A stretch of DNA of 64,000 nucleotides from Armigeres subalbatus (taxonomy: Eukaryota > Arthropoda > Insecta > Diptera > Culicidae): contig NC_085140.1 in the NCBI RefSeq assembly GCF_024139115.2, forward strand, positions 16,003,085 to 16,067,084, written 5' to 3'. A model generated the notes under the pieces. It saw only the letters and a list, made by a program, of their open reading frames with translations, searched no databases and was not told where the DNA came from. The first letter of the stretch is position 1, and each line of letters opens with the position of its first letter. Positions 42,901-55,700 of the stretch are shown here, piece by piece. Both the position numbers and the translations under genes were made by a program.

Positions 42901-43466
42901 GTGAAATACGAAGGCGCATCATCTGTGGAAGTCGGGCCTACTACGGGCTCCAGAAGAAACTGCGGTCGAAAAAGATTCGCCACCGCACCAAATGTGTCAT
43001 GTACAAGACGTTAATAAGACCGGTTGTCCTCTACGGACATGAAACATGGACAATGCTCGAGGAGGACTTGCAAGCACTATTCGAGAGACGGGTGCTTAGG
43101 ACCATCTTTGGCGGTGTGCAAGAAAACGGTGTGTGGCGGCGAAGAATGAACCATGAGCTCGCCCAACTCTACGGCGAACCCAGTATCCAGAAGATAGCTA
43201 AAGCCGGAAGGGTACGATGGGCAGGACATGTTGCAAGAATGCCGGACAGCAACCCTGCAAAGATGGTGTTCGCTTCCGATCCGGCAGGTACGAGACGGCG
43301 TGGAGCGCAGCGAGCGAGATGGGCAGACCAGGTGCAGAACGACTTGGCGAGCTTGGGGCGTATCCGAGGATGGAGAGATGCGGCCACGAACCGTGCATTG
43401 CGGCGTCAAATTGTTGATTCAGTGTTATCTGTTTAGATGTTAACTAAATAAATGAATGAATGAATG
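39970..43466 (+). mobile_element. Near-full-length RTE-type retrotransposon (JAM1-like)
   Basis: About 3.5 kb with a ~450-bp 5' region, one endonuclease/RT reading frame and a 3' tail of (TGAA)n repeats (43449-43468), the tail type known from RTE elements. The 5' end is placed where the 136-bp array stops and is approximate. No target duplication could be identified. JAM1 is the Aedes aegypti RTE; the relation is inferred from motifs. Confidence 0.85.
40465..43436 (+). pseudogene. RTE-type endonuclease/reverse transcriptase (broken)
   Basis: One frame would have encoded ~990 residues. The N-terminal endonuclease begins at SDWKLSSWNCKSLNFIGS, meets an in-frame TGA near 40557, then continues with QEVCWKG, IIGDLNAQVG, TESQIDHVLIDG and DSDHYLVMV. 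Frameshifts follow near 41560, at the hairpin insertion (42251-42314) and near 42730. The RT carries KANKAAGKDGIGAELIK, CENFRAITILN, VDGRSTTDQIFT, FVDFKAAYDS, GLRQGDGLSC and the catalytic FADDMD. The C-terminus has EEFVYLGSLLTADNN, YKTLIRPVVLYGHE and RWAGHVARM, ending at 43436. Catalytic residues are intact, so decay is probably recent. The enzyme would nick target DNA and reverse-transcribe the element. Confidence 0.92.
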
Positions 43467-45835
43467 AATAACACTTGTAGATAGTAGAATCCATAGATGA
43501 GCAAAAGCATGGTTGGGTTCATTTTTTTTAACGGGTACCAGGCGCATATGACATCACATACACCTTTATATTTTCATTGAAATCGAGACGTCATGCTCGT
43601 TTGGAGACAGAGGATTTATCTTCGCTCATCTATACTATCTATAAAACTACCTATTTTAACACATGTTCAAGTGTTTTTTGGAATTATATTTAAGAGTTCT
43701 ACAAATCATGGTAATTTTTTGATACTTCGTGATATTTTCTGTAATATTTGAAAAGTAAAATATCTCAAGTTTTGTATTTTTCCACAACTAACCTAATATA
43801 ATAGAAGGTTATGATGGTGGATCATATAGTCCAAAAAAAATTTTTATTTGGAAAATAAGGAATAAGTCAAAAACTTTGTTATGTCCAATAATATTGAATG
43901 GGAACGTTCAAACTTTTTAATAATAAATTAATGATTTTATTTTAATGGATCTTCTTCTTATTGACATTTTAATGGATAGCACACTAAAAAAACAAAATTC
44001 AAAACAAAATTCTAGGCATTTAAAATATAAAATTGATTAAATTACGAGTCGAATGTTTTGATTTCGCAAAAGGTGCTTCAATCTATTTTAGAAAAACAAA
44101 TAATGATGTTGATCGGAAACAAAGATTTGGGTCTTCGGGTGTTAAAATTCATATTAGTTGTTTTAAAATTTTGTGGATTTTTGGTAAACCAACACCAATG
44201 ACTATGATGCAGTTATACACTGCTTTACTTACTTCATTGCTAAGTTCTCTAAGTTATTAAGAACGATTTCATTAGATTTATTTTATTAGAGAGAATTGTT
44301 TTTATCCTCACATAAATTTGTGATAATTTGAATAGCCTCATCAGTTACTCTGGAAGGTATTCTTTAAAATAGTTTGAATAAGATAAAACCAAGAGCTGAA
44401 CATTAAAATAATATGTTGGCTATATTTTAAGATACTTTACGTTTTTATTGCTTTCGTTTTTCTGCTTTATGCTTATAAAAAAGAACCACACTAGTCTGCC
44501 ATGCAATGTCTATTGGCTCTGTCAAATGATTTGCAACCAGACTGGCCACTGGCCAGCTTATTACTTTTAAATTATAACTTAATGAGCAGATTCTATGTCA
44601 CTATTCATGAATGTGAGGTAAGCAGAATACCATCGAGAATCCAAACATATTTCAAACATATTTGAAAAAAAAACTATTAGTCTCCATAATCAATTGAACT
44701 ATTCATATTAAATCTTTTTAATTCTACATGAACTTCATTGTTTTTAAATTGGTTTTAAAGAAACCAATAGTTAGCGAGGAACTGCTCAAATGATCAGACA
44801 ACCAGTTCTTGAGGTTTTCACAAATTGTATTCTTATGATAATTGCATAAACTTTGAAAGTTAAAATAATATAACTGTGAAATTTAAAATATTTTCAAATT
44901 TTTAATTTGAATTAACGTTTGATATTCTAAAGAAACTTCTTTTAAAGAAATTTAAGGAGCCTGAACAAACTATTTAGGTTTAAAAACCCAAGCAGCACAA
45001 CTTGTTTCACTACTGAACATTCCACTATGTTGCAACTATTCGGAAAGAAACAATCTATGCGTATGTGCCATCAAATATAACTCTCTCTAGCAATCTAAAA
45101 AGCGCAAGAGGTGGATCCTACGAAAATATCCTTCGATTGCAGTAAAATTGCAATAATGTTGAAAATACTACAGCGGAAAAAAAAAATAAAATAAAAATAT
45201 AAAACTGGAATCGATTTATGGATCTTGTGATTGATAGTACTTCACTCTACCACAGCACCATTCAACACATCGAAGGGACGGGACTGCATGTTGACTCACC
45301 ATAAATGAAGTTTTGTACTCGGGTTTCCTGTTACTTGATTGCACCATCACAGGAAAAAAAATGTGAGTTGTCAAAACGTTGAACGATGGTAAATTAAACA
45401 TGAAGACACACTCAACTTATCTGCAACTTAATTTGACACATTGAAGTTACATGGTAAAAAATATGCAGCTTAATGATTTTGTTTCGTGTTTGCAACATGA
45501 AGTGCACTATTCTTTGGTTGTTTGTTTACAAATGTCAAACACGTACTGCATTGCAATGCTAATGAAACATTGATCACAATTCGAACGTTTTTGACATCTT
45601 GATGCAACATTTTCGTACTTTGATGTTTTTGCAATGCATTTAATGAAACTGAATAGAAACAAGGTGCGTTTAGGAAGATGTTGCGTGTGCTGCTTGGACA
45701 TGATTCTTTGGCCTCCTGCAAGAATCTGTGCTATTGTTAACATATTTCAGTTTCTCATTAAGAAATTATTGTTTACTAAAATTTTCCTAGATTAAGTATA
45801 AGGAATCCCTGATTTTATTTTAGTGGAGATGAATT
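43467..45835 (+). repeat. Direct duplication, copy 2
   Basis: Counterpart of 34421-37253. It abuts the RTE tail on its left. It lacks the 669-bp TTAA element and so shows the unfilled site. No gene is supported; chance frames differ between copies. Confidence 0.9.
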
Positions 45836-45910
45836 GAAGTAGGATAGTTCTAACTCGTCTTATGACAAGTAAAGGCATTCCACTAAAAGCTCCAAATAAT
45901 TTACTTATCG
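45818..45910. mobile_element. Half of a foldback MITE (opposite end)
   Basis: Carries CTCGTCTTATGACAAGTAAA and GGCATTCCACTAAAAGCTCC, the right-end sequence of the 11981-12270 family. Copy 1 of the duplication keeps the other half (37285-37436). Confidence 0.7.
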
Positions 45911-46269
45911 ATACGTTTTAATATAGAAAGAATTTTCTGGAAGCATTGGGAGCATTTTTGCAAAATCGCCAGAGAGAAGAACTATGAAGAATTTTGGTAC
46001 GTAAATAACAATATCAGGCCTGGTAGCGAGTCACTTTTTAATAACTTGGTCACTATTTTGAGTCTAGTTACTGAAAAGTCACTATTTGCATCCAAAAGTC
46101 ACTGGTTTTTTAAAAATGTTCTCTAAAGTTGCTAACTGCACCGCCTGTTGAAAAAAGGGTTCAAAATAAAAATCATAGGTACCTACTTTTGTTATCAACC
46201 GAATCAAATGTAAATCTGGAAGCAATGTATAAATTTGAAGTATTATACTCCAAAAAAGCACCAAGTGTA

Positions 46270-46553
46270 CATCCCCGTAAATAATTATAAAGCATTCGCT
46301 GATTTTCATATAAAACGGTCATTTTTGAAACTCCATAAAACTGGAGTGGCTTTATAATAATTTCCAACTAGGATAAAACGTGCCTTTTCAATAAACATGC
46401 ATACAAAAAAACAATCAATAATCAAAAATTTAGGCTATTTTAGGCTAAGATGCTAATGTACTCAACACAAAATAGTTAGAAATCGAGATTTTCCTCAAAC
46501 ATAACAATTTTGTATGAACATCAGCGAATGCTTTATAATTATTTCTGGGGATG
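46270..46553. mobile_element. 284-bp TA-flanked MITE
   Basis: About 34-bp inverted repeats starting CATCCCCGTAAATAATTATA (left) and CATCCCCAGAAATAATTATA (right, reverse-complemented), with TA at 46268-46269 and 46554-46555. Confidence 0.85.
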
Positions 46554-47929
46554 TATTGTAAAAATCGTCAGGTTAATTTCGATTCAGATCAACTATGATC
46601 TTGCTCTTCACGAATGGAATTTGATAAAATCTTCCTGTAACTAAGATAATGAACACAGTTTTAACTGCATCACATGAAAACACCGATGTTGGTGAAAACA
46701 TACAGACATATTATGCAATGAATCAAATTAGGAAGTCGTTTGTTGTAGGCATCAAATATCATATGATTTGATTTATGTTGTTCAAATAACTTGTTTGAAG
46801 AAATCCTAACGTTCAAAGTTTCGGCTTCTGATTTTTAAGAATTAACCGGTCAAATGTCCAGGGAAAAAAGAGGAACAATAACATAATAATAATAAGCAAT
46901 GATTTGTAACAAATTCAACAATTTTGTAGAGCAACGATTTTTAGGGGAAACAATGTTCTTATGCACCTAAAAGCTTGAAAATCACTTTAACATGGTCAAA
47001 ACGTGAACGGAACGAATCGCAATGTTAACAAGACTTGTACTGCACACCGAAAGCTTCCGTTTAGAGGTAGTTGCGATGATTTTCGACGTTTATATCTCTT
47101 GATACATTTTTTTTTCAAAATTGAAAATAGCTCAAAATCACAAAATCGACTTGAGCCACCTCGAAATTTTATCCGAATAAGCTGAAAATTTGACAGGAGG
47201 CTTATTTTAGCATCAGAATTGTGATTCTGGGCTGACCGGTTGAATTTTCGATACTTTTTGAAAACATGAAGAGGTCTACTATGCTTGCTCTTATCCACCT
47301 TACTAACATCGCCAATCCTTCAAATGGGTTGTACCGATCAACTTGCCAACGAGATTGCCAAATCTATGTCATGTAATGGAACTTTTATAGCGATTTATAA
47401 TTCCTCACCATGATAACACGAAAATAACACGATATGAAAGCCTAGTTCGATGAGTTTAAGGTTATGTGTTTACTTTTTAAGGTGTCAGTTCTACCCCCAT
47501 GTAGAGTGTCCAATTTGCCCCAACAGATGAACATATTTAAAAACTGTTGGAAATTTTGTAAAAATCAAGGAAACTTGTCACAAATGCATGCCAGAGCACT
47601 GTAAACAACAGATTTTTTCTATGGGATGACCAATAATTGAGAAATCATCTTCTAAGTAGAGCTTATTTTATGGGAGGTGAAACTTATAATTTTCAATCAT
47701 TTGGAAGACATTCTAACTTTTTTTTGTCAAATTTATGCGCTAAGAAAATAAAACAATGACTTCTAGGCTATAAATTAGTTGTTTATGAAAGGATTGTAGA
47801 GTTCGCTGCATTGAAAGTAGAAAAATGATTGTATTAACAAGAATATTGGGGGTATCCAATCTGCCCCGTGTGTTCGTAATGCCCCCTGGTCCCCTATGTT
47901 CGCCCCAAAGATGATCTTTTTATTGAAAA

Positions 47930-48245
47930 AATGAGCCTTACAAGGCTATAAATCAATCAACTTAGTTTAACGAATGAATTTAGATGATGTCTGTGTGTGC
48001 GTGTTGTGTATGTGCGAAAAACACGTACAAAGTTATCACCTTTTTTTAAGCACTTGTCCTTAACCAATTTGTTCGCAAAAAAGTGCAATCAAGGGCGAAA
48101 CTTGTTATGAATATAAAATAATGTTAATTATGGAATATATTTACCTATCAGTGATATTTTTATCTTTCTTATACATTCTTTTTCATATGTAAAACATGTG
48201 AAATTCGTCAATACCGATAGGTGGATTAATCAGCCGTTTTCTAAT
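47930..48245. repeat. Diverged copy of the CTAGGTGGATTAATC family
   Basis: Ends ACCGATAGGTGGATTAATCA and carries GATGTCTGTGTGTGCGTG and ATTTGTTCGCAA motifs shared with 56760-57110 and 62236-62300. Confidence 0.55.
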
Positions 48246-48726
48246 GAATATTAGTCCAATCACCACTGAAATCACAATGATAACAAAAAAAGAACATTTT
48301 AAGATTCATAGCTATCGAGCTAAACCTTGGAGGGAGGAAAAAAAAAAGTTTCGTGATCAGAACTTCCCCCGTAGTGTTTGATACCAGGGGTAAGTGTAAA
48401 ATCTTTGAGTTATTTGCCGTGAAGATAAGCGTAGCCAATAGTAGTAATCATCATGCTTTTTTTTTTTTTAATTTTTGTCTTCTTAATTTCTGGTAGCATT
48501 CTAGATAAAGATCAAGGATAAATATGAGTATCACTACATAGTTTTTAGTCTACGAATTACACCGTTTCAATGCTAATGCAACTTGTAGCTCACTAACTGG
48601 TTATAAACTTCATACAAAAGTCACTATTTCCTGCAACTTAAACTCTATTTGTTCACCTTTTTTAGTCATCGTTGGTCACTAAGTCACTATTTTGAATAGC
48701 ATTCATTGCTACCAGGCCTGCAATAT

Positions 48727-50160
48727 TTGATACGCTGAAATTCTCAATATTGTGCCTTGCAACAAAATGACAGCTTTCGTGATCATTTTCCAAGGCTCTC
48801 ATAGATGTTAAAATTTTATCCGCATTACAAATAGCACGTGCTATCAAGGCATTTATCGCCACAATCCACCACGTGTCGACCGAATTTTCAAAAATATCAA
48901 AGTAGCTTTTTTTCTGGCGATATGTTTTTCTTAGGCGACTATCTGGCGCACATTTTCTGTTGCGAATAAAAATAAGCGAAGGAGTAGATTTTTTTTATGA
49001 GCGGTACAGTAATAAAAAATTGAAAAATTAGTGGAGATTTTGGTATTAAGTAATAAAATTTGACTAAATAGTACTAATTTGTTTTCGAATTGAAACTAAA
49101 GCAACTTAAAGTTGAATGCAAATACAATAAAAAAATGAATACAAGTGATGTTTGCTTTCGTCTATTTATGCAACCACTTTGGTAGAAACTTGTTTGAGCG
49201 TCGCCAACAGACAACAGACAGCAAGTACCTTCGCTTTATCGAACTACTACTGGCGCCGTTGTGTTTATTTTCTGATATTCAGCCTTTTTTTTCGGTGGAT
49301 CGCGAGTCGAGTATCGCCGCCCGCACACTGACTGCATTCGTGTGGATTGTGAACGGTGTCAATGTCAAGGTTGCGCCCACCACACGACTGTGCGACTGTT
49401 TTATGGCCGGCCGGTTGTCATACAAATTTCCAACACAATTCGAAACAAATTTCCCGTGTTTGCGATACCCGCGGTCAAACGCAAGTCCTAAGTAGGCGCT
49501 GATCGCGGCACTGCATTCTACGTATTTGGTTTCGTCTCATTGTTGAACACGTGTGGACATACTGCTCCTGGGTTTAACGGAAGGACGGACCGTCATCATC
49601 ATTTTAATTATCGACTGCTTATCTTTTTTTCTACAACAAAATTTGGTCATACCTATGACTTTGAATAAGAATTACCTGCGCGTGATTACTCGCAATGTAT
49701 CACGTTTACAGTTATGTACATCAACAAACTGAAAACTGAAATTCGCCGTTCCAAAATTACGAGGTAATAACTACTCAAAACCTATAAAAAATTAAAAATT
49801 TAAGATTAAATTGTTTTGTTGCTCATTTTGATTTTTTTAAGCAGTAGGCTCGAATGACAACTAATAAAATGAGAACATTGAGTTGCATTGCTCTTTTGAG
49901 TAGGGTTATAAAATGAAATGGAAAGCGAATGAGTTTGTTTAGTATTTTTGCGATGTTTCACCAGTAAACAAATAAAAGCAAATCCAGCCTTTTATGTTCT
50001 ACATGCCTATTAAATGCGGAATTTTATTTTAGTTAAAGCGGACACTAACCGGAGTAGTCTTTCGTGCTTTGGGGAACGGACGTGGTCAATAACTAAACAT
50101 AGCGATATACATACATAGATAATGCCTGCCGGTGTTGCCTGAATGTCTGGCTAAAGTAAG
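48727..50160. other. Low-repeat DNA with a GC-rich core, no defined gene
   Basis: Between about 49180 and 49560 GC content rises sharply and no transposon motif is seen (for example GGTGGATCGCGAGTCGAGTA, ATGGCCGGCCGG). Such islands in mosquito DNA are often promoters, first exons or enhancers. A forward frame of 116 codons spans it without any recognised domain. It could be an alternative start region or intronic regulatory element of the gene beginning at 28021, but nothing links them directly. Confidence 0.35.
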
Positions 50161-50448
50161 AAAGGCTCCGCCCGGCGGTCTTCAATAGGGCGAGAGTAGA
50201 AGCTTCGAAATTGCACTGCCAGTCGTTTACCGGAAGACGACACCCGGTGTCTTGTTGGGCTTACTGTCGGTCGTTGGATTTTGGGTCACTTTTTATGATA
50301 CACACTGGATCACGCTGGCAAGAGGCCATAAGCGATTTTACTGCCGTTTCCGTCGTCGCCTTACTTGGATCATTGGATTTAGTAGCTGAGATAATTTTAA
50401 TTTGTTCGTGATTTACGACAGTTGATTGTATTTTTTTTGCCATCGATG

Positions 50449-50748
50449 GAAAATTGGATAGTAGCGACGAACAACCGATTAAATGCTTATCGATGGGTTA
50501 GCAATTTTGGAGAATGGCATGGCACCTTAGGGTTCAGGGTGGTTTATTTTAGTTCATTGATTATGTCTTATTTATTTCCAGTGCAGATTCTAACCTCAAC
50601 GGTAGGCAACGTCACTAGTTACTGTTACCAATCGGTGAAGAATGTAGTTCGGACGGTTTTCAACGTTACTGTCGATGCTTTATTGGTGTTTTCTTTATTG
50701 GTGGTGTGCTACAGTTTGGCAACTTTTACGGCTGCTATTGAGTCTTAA
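50449..50748 (+). CDS. Possible small membrane protein, 99 residues
   Basis: The ATG at 50449 (context ATCGATGG) starts MENWIVATNNRLNAYRW. The product has a central segment with SSLIMSYLFPV and a strongly hydrophobic C-terminus (VDALLVFSLLVVCYSLATFT), so it may span the membrane once or twice. TTTATTTCCAG just before 50581 looks like a splice acceptor, so the true coding part may be only 50581-50748 as the last exon of a longer transcript. An AATAAA signal follows at 50872. No family was recognised. Low-repeat surroundings and the nearby polyadenylation signal support a real gene end, but a chance ORF is not excluded. Confidence 0.4.
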   Translation, partial: ENWIVATNNRLNAYRWVSNFGEWHGTLGFRVVYFSSLIMSYLFPVQILTSTVGNVTSYCYQSVKNVVRTVFNVTVDALLVFSLLVVCYSLATFTAAIES

Positions 50749-50871
50749 TGAGTTTATCATTATTTGTTTTTCATTGTTTTATGTTTACTCAGGTACTAAG
50801 TACAATTGTTATATTTTTGTTGATTTCTTTTTTTTTTATTCCCAAGGTTTTAGGTGAAAACACGTTTGTTT

Positions 50872-50877
50872 AATAAA
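50872..50877 (+). terminator. Candidate polyadenylation signal
   Basis: AATAAA 124 bp after the stop of the small ORF, followed by a T/G-rich stretch (TGTATTGTTCTTTCG). Confidence 0.35.
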
Positions 50878-50899
50878 TGTATTGTTCTTTCGTTAGATA

Positions 50900-52380
50900 G
50901 TTTGAAATTATTCTAATTTATCCGAAATATGTCATTTTTCTTGACTTGACTTTGATTATTCTTAAATAATCCTTAGATTATTCTAAAATTGCGACAAATT
51001 GATTACTGACCGATAAAAATATAAACTAAGTCGATTGCAATAAAAAATGCCCAACGTTTCAGTTTCACCTTCGGCTACTTCAAGTGTGCCGCCTTCCGTC
51101 ATAAAAGTCAATTGAAGCTGACTGATTGCGCTCTGGATTTGACGCCCAATTGATTTTGCCTTCATTGATGTCACTCACTACCTATACTTGAGTCAGCGAA
51201 TGTCATCGAAAAGCGGTTCAAAAATGACGGGACCAGACAGCGGTAAGTAAGTGGATTGCGTCGAACGGCCTACTGCTTTCGAGCGCAGAAGATAACAAGT
51301 GGATGCGGGAATGAAGGGTTCCCATGGTAATGATTTGTTTTAATTCACTTATGGAAGCAATCAAATAAGCATAATTGGTGAAAGGTGAGAACATAATTAA
51401 TTCAGTTCACATTCGCTCTGCTACTTTCTGCTGTTGTCATTTGTTAAATAACGATACCATTTTTACAAACAGAGCGATAATGGTGCTTGAAATTGATATC
51501 AATTTGGGTCCGCTATGAAACACCGCACATCGCGTAGGTGTCAACAAACGCATTGAGAAAAATGGCTGAAATCATTAATGGAATCGTAAAATATTAAGGC
51601 CCATCACACATCCAGCCAACTGGAAAACGTTTTTTCATTCGATTAAGTGATTCGGTAGAGATCGTTTCATCCAGTCGCTGCCTATAGTGTTGATGGTGGT
51701 CGCTCGAGCGCAGACTACGGAAGAGGGAGCTATTTTGGTCTCAATTCTAATTGAGTTTTCTCGTTTCATAATCGGGAATTATGGTGCTAGCGGAGCATCA
51801 TTTGTTTCCCGGGTTTGGTGCTCGTGAGGCGGAGTTTTCAAATAGCGGACCATACACGAACTTTTAGCTTTGTCAATACTCGAATCGAGTCGATATATTC
51901 ACTCCTAGGTTGTTTTATTGTTTGCATTGGAATGAATTTAAAAAAAGCGAGAAAACACCTAAATGGGCAATCAAATGTTTGGGTCGTCCGCAGACGTAAT
52001 ATGAAAATTATATTTTTCAATAAATAAGGTATTTATCATCAGATTTTGCACGACAATATGACTATTAGAATTTTGCTATCAGTCAATTGAATGAGCTCAT
52101 TGCAGTTTAGAGTTGCTTTTGAATTCTTTTTCCTCAGTGTTCTTATTTGCCGAGAGCCGAAATCGTGTTTTCAATATAGTTTTTCATTTTTACAATGCTA
52201 GTCGTGGGGAACCAAAAGACTTGAGATTCTGAGGGCAAATCTATACAAACAAAAAAAAAACCGACGCGACGCGAAGCAGTGATTTTGGTTAAAATAAATT
52301 AAAATACACATACATGGAATGTAAAATCCATGTTGATGCATTATATGCGACTTACGATTCACAGTGGAACTTCTTATTTT
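50900..52380. other. Low-repeat DNA, no clear gene
   Basis: A minus-strand frame (51174-50983) reads MTSMKAKSIGRQIQSAISQL and is moderately gene-like but isolated, with no splice sites that fix it. The rest is AT-rich without repeats with defined ends. Confidence 0.3.
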
Positions 52381-52737
52381 ACCACATGGCAAAATGAAGG
52401 TAGGTGGAAGTGTGCCCAAACGTTCAGCTCCTAGAGTCTTTCTCCAGGAAGAACAGGAGTTTCCGCCCCTTCCGGGACATCTAAAATCCTTGATGTTCCT
52501 ACTTTTTCAATTTCTCCGTCAGCTGCTGGGCATCGAGAGCAATGCCATATTCCACTATAGTGCTTCAATCTCCAATGTTCACGTTTGCTGGCATCGTGGA
52601 CTTCTTTAACGCTTCTGACCATGTGGCAAATATGGCTAAATCAGTTCTCCCTCTTTTGCCACTCCTTTTGAAGCAGCTGGCTTCCAAAACACCTCTACTT
52701 GAAACAATCGTATCCTTCGATGGCTAACAAGGTCAAC

Positions 52738-55700
52738 AAGGTTAATACGATTTCGGTTCTGTAGTGGAACTGTCAAAGCATCCTTCACAAATTAGATATT
52801 TTTAAGTTTTTGGTTTTTGCTTTGTGCGAAACATGGCTAACACCCGATGTGAACCTCCATTTTCCAGAATTTAACATCATTCGCCGAGATCGTGCAGACA
52901 GACATGGCGGATTACTGTTAGGGATCAGAATACAGCACTCCTTCTATAGAGTCGACCTTGCACCTACACTGAGCTAAAATTCCATCTAAATTATATGTGC
53001 AACGCATATAGATTTTTGCAATCAAGCTTTGCAAATACCTTTTATTGTTTCTGCACATAAAATAGGAAATTTCGTGGTTCTTCAATTTTATGTGCAATGC
53101 ATGTATATAATAAATGCACGTCAAGGGTAATTTATTAAGCCGGACTAATATCTTTTATTTGTGGCTGTTAATAGAATTTGAAAGGCTTAACTATTATACT
53201 CAATTTTTATTTTTTTTCGTGATTTAAAATGAATGTAACATATATTTTTCGAGGGCATACATTTTTCGTTTATTTCTTAATTATACATATCAAAGAGATA
53301 AGAAGCGGCATCGGCATTGAAGCATGAATGGAAAGGATTGCTTCAGATGTCGACAAGTTCCCAACGCGTCGTGACGGGGCTCAGGATGTATTGTGCATGC
53401 AATAGCATGAAACATTGGCCTGCGTTGTCGTTGAAAACTTTTCTCCAATTTTCCCGATGCTTCTTTGCTGGTTAGTAAGCAAGTAAGCAGATGATATTCT
53501 CGACTATTGTTGATATTTTCCAAATTCCAGGAACGGCATCGTCAAAATGTGCACCTGTGCAATATTGTTTTCGTACACATTTCAAAACATGAATACATCC
53601 AAAATTTTGTTCATTCATTACGAAATATGAACTAATCCTGGCACCAATATCCTGGAATTCACTCGCACTTGAAAGTAATGGGAATATACTTCCTGTAACT
53701 AACAACATGATCCGGACAACAGCATCTACATTGAGTACTCTGCTACGCTGCTGCTGCTACTCCTTCATCAGGATGCTGATCGAATCTAATAAACGAAAGA
53801 AAATGTTTTAAAGTCAATCATTGGATGATCGTAAAATTACTTACGTTATCTTGTCACCAAATTAAAATTCACTAGAACCACCAGCAGCATTCTGAAAAAT
53901 CATCACTACTATAACTGAAGGCGGTGCAAGTTTCGCCATGTTGTTGTTTGTCGAATTTCTTCTTCATTATTGCACGCTTTGAATTTTATGTGCGGCCACC
54001 AATAGTGTTCAACTATCGGACCATGCACATAAAATTTATTGGCAGATTTAATAAGTTGTAAATAAATTTCCTTTACTTTGTATTCGCTTCGCATGTAGGT
54101 TACATGGTAAGCAGGAAATGTTCATATGCTGCACATAGAATCGAATTGAAATCAGTCGATACTGTTCTATGTGTTTTCCGCACATAAAATGAAATGGCGA
54201 TTTGATTTCAGTGTATGTCAGGCATCGAAGCCGTCGCATGTAAAGTGATTATCCGAGGAAAAGACCTCTGTATCGTCCCGGGAACTGCGATATCTCGCAG
54301 GCTCGTAAATGGCCGATTAGATCTTTCGATCTTTCGATGAATATGTTCGAACCCTGGACTGCACGTGGCGGGTTGTTCAGGATACCCATGGTAGTGATCA
54401 TTTGCCGATCTCAATATCAATCTCCAATGGAACATACCAGCCTCCTCTGGTCGACATCGCATATGACCTCACGAAGCACATTGACTGGGGCAAATATGCT
54501 GAGGCAATTGTTGTTGGTAAACAGTCGGTAGAGTACCAGTTTTTGTCCGAAATGATTCTTAACAACGCTTTCAAGGCACAACGCCGGCCAGTGCCAGGAG
54601 TTTCGGTCCGTAGGAAACCATCCAGTCCGTGGTGGGATGGCGAGTGTTCACAGCTCTATCGCGAGAAATCCACAGCGTTTAATGATTTTCGAAAACATGG
54701 CTCGGTCGTACTTCATAAGCGATATATCGCCCTTGGGGAACAGCTCAAGAAGTTGGTTAAGGCGAGAAAAAAAGCGGCACTTCGTCCAGGGTCTGTCGCG
54801 TGAGACCTCAATGAAGACACTTTTAAGTCTTTGGGTAGAAGAATGCGTAACGCGTCGTCGGCTAACGAGGATCGTGAAAGTTCACCACGGTGGTTATTCG
54901 ATTTCGCTAAGAAAGTCTGTCCGGATTCCGTTCCAGTGGAGCGAATGCTTCGCGTCACTTCAGCTGACTGCAGTGGTGACATGGATCGACCCTTTTCGAT
55001 GGTTGAATTCTCACTCGCACTTCTTTCATATAACAATTCTGCTCCGGGGATGGATAGAATCAGGTTTAATTTGCTGAAAAACCTCCCAGACGTCGCGAAG
55101 ATCCGCTTATTGAACCTATTCAATCAATTCTTGGAAATCGGTATTGTTCCGGATGACTGGAAGGAGATGTGAGTCATAGCCATTCAAAAGCTTGGAAAAC
55201 CCGCGTCCGATTGTAATTCGTATCGTCCTATCGCGATGTTATCGTGTTTTCGGAAGCTTCTTCATCGGCTCGACGATTGAGTTGAGTCTAATGGTTCGTT
55301 GTCAGATACACAATTTGGTTTCCGGAGAGGCAAAGGAACGAAGGCGAATCCCGTCGTCAGTCACCTCGGATGTAGGAAGCTGGCAGGTAATCTACGGATT
55401 AAACAGGTCGTCGTCCGGTCAAGTGCCTAAACGCGTCTTACAGTTCCTTCAAATCTATCGTCCGGCGAATGTTCGCTGCTATCTCGTGTGGGGAAGCAAG
55501 CCAAAGTATCAGTTCGACGTTTTGTCATCCGGCCCCGTTATACAGCTGCGTGCATACAACCCGTCAGCGTCCAGCCGAACGCCTGTGTCAAGAAAATCAT
55601 CTCCCGTTAACTAGAACCCGCCAACTAATCTGCAAAACATTCCGCCTTCAATTCCGTAGTACGCCCTATCGATCACTCTGCACGATTCATCAGCCTTCCG

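Larger units (their letters stand above)
46015..48720. mobile_element. 2.7-kb element with CAGGCCTGGTAGC ends
   Basis: 13-bp perfect terminal inverted repeats CAGGCCTGGTAGC. CAATAT lies directly outside both ends (46009-46014 and 48721-48726), a 6-bp duplication. Both subterminal regions repeat GTCACTATTT. The end sequence is hAT-like, but hAT elements make 8-bp duplications, so either two bases have changed or it belongs elsewhere. No transposase is seen. A TA-flanked MITE (46270-46553) and a repeat (47930-48245) are nested inside. Confidence 0.78.

Noticed and set aside
40574..43436. Intact retrotransposon gene
   Set aside because: An in-frame stop near 40557 and frame changes near 41560, 42280 and 42730 break the frame despite intact catalytic motifs.
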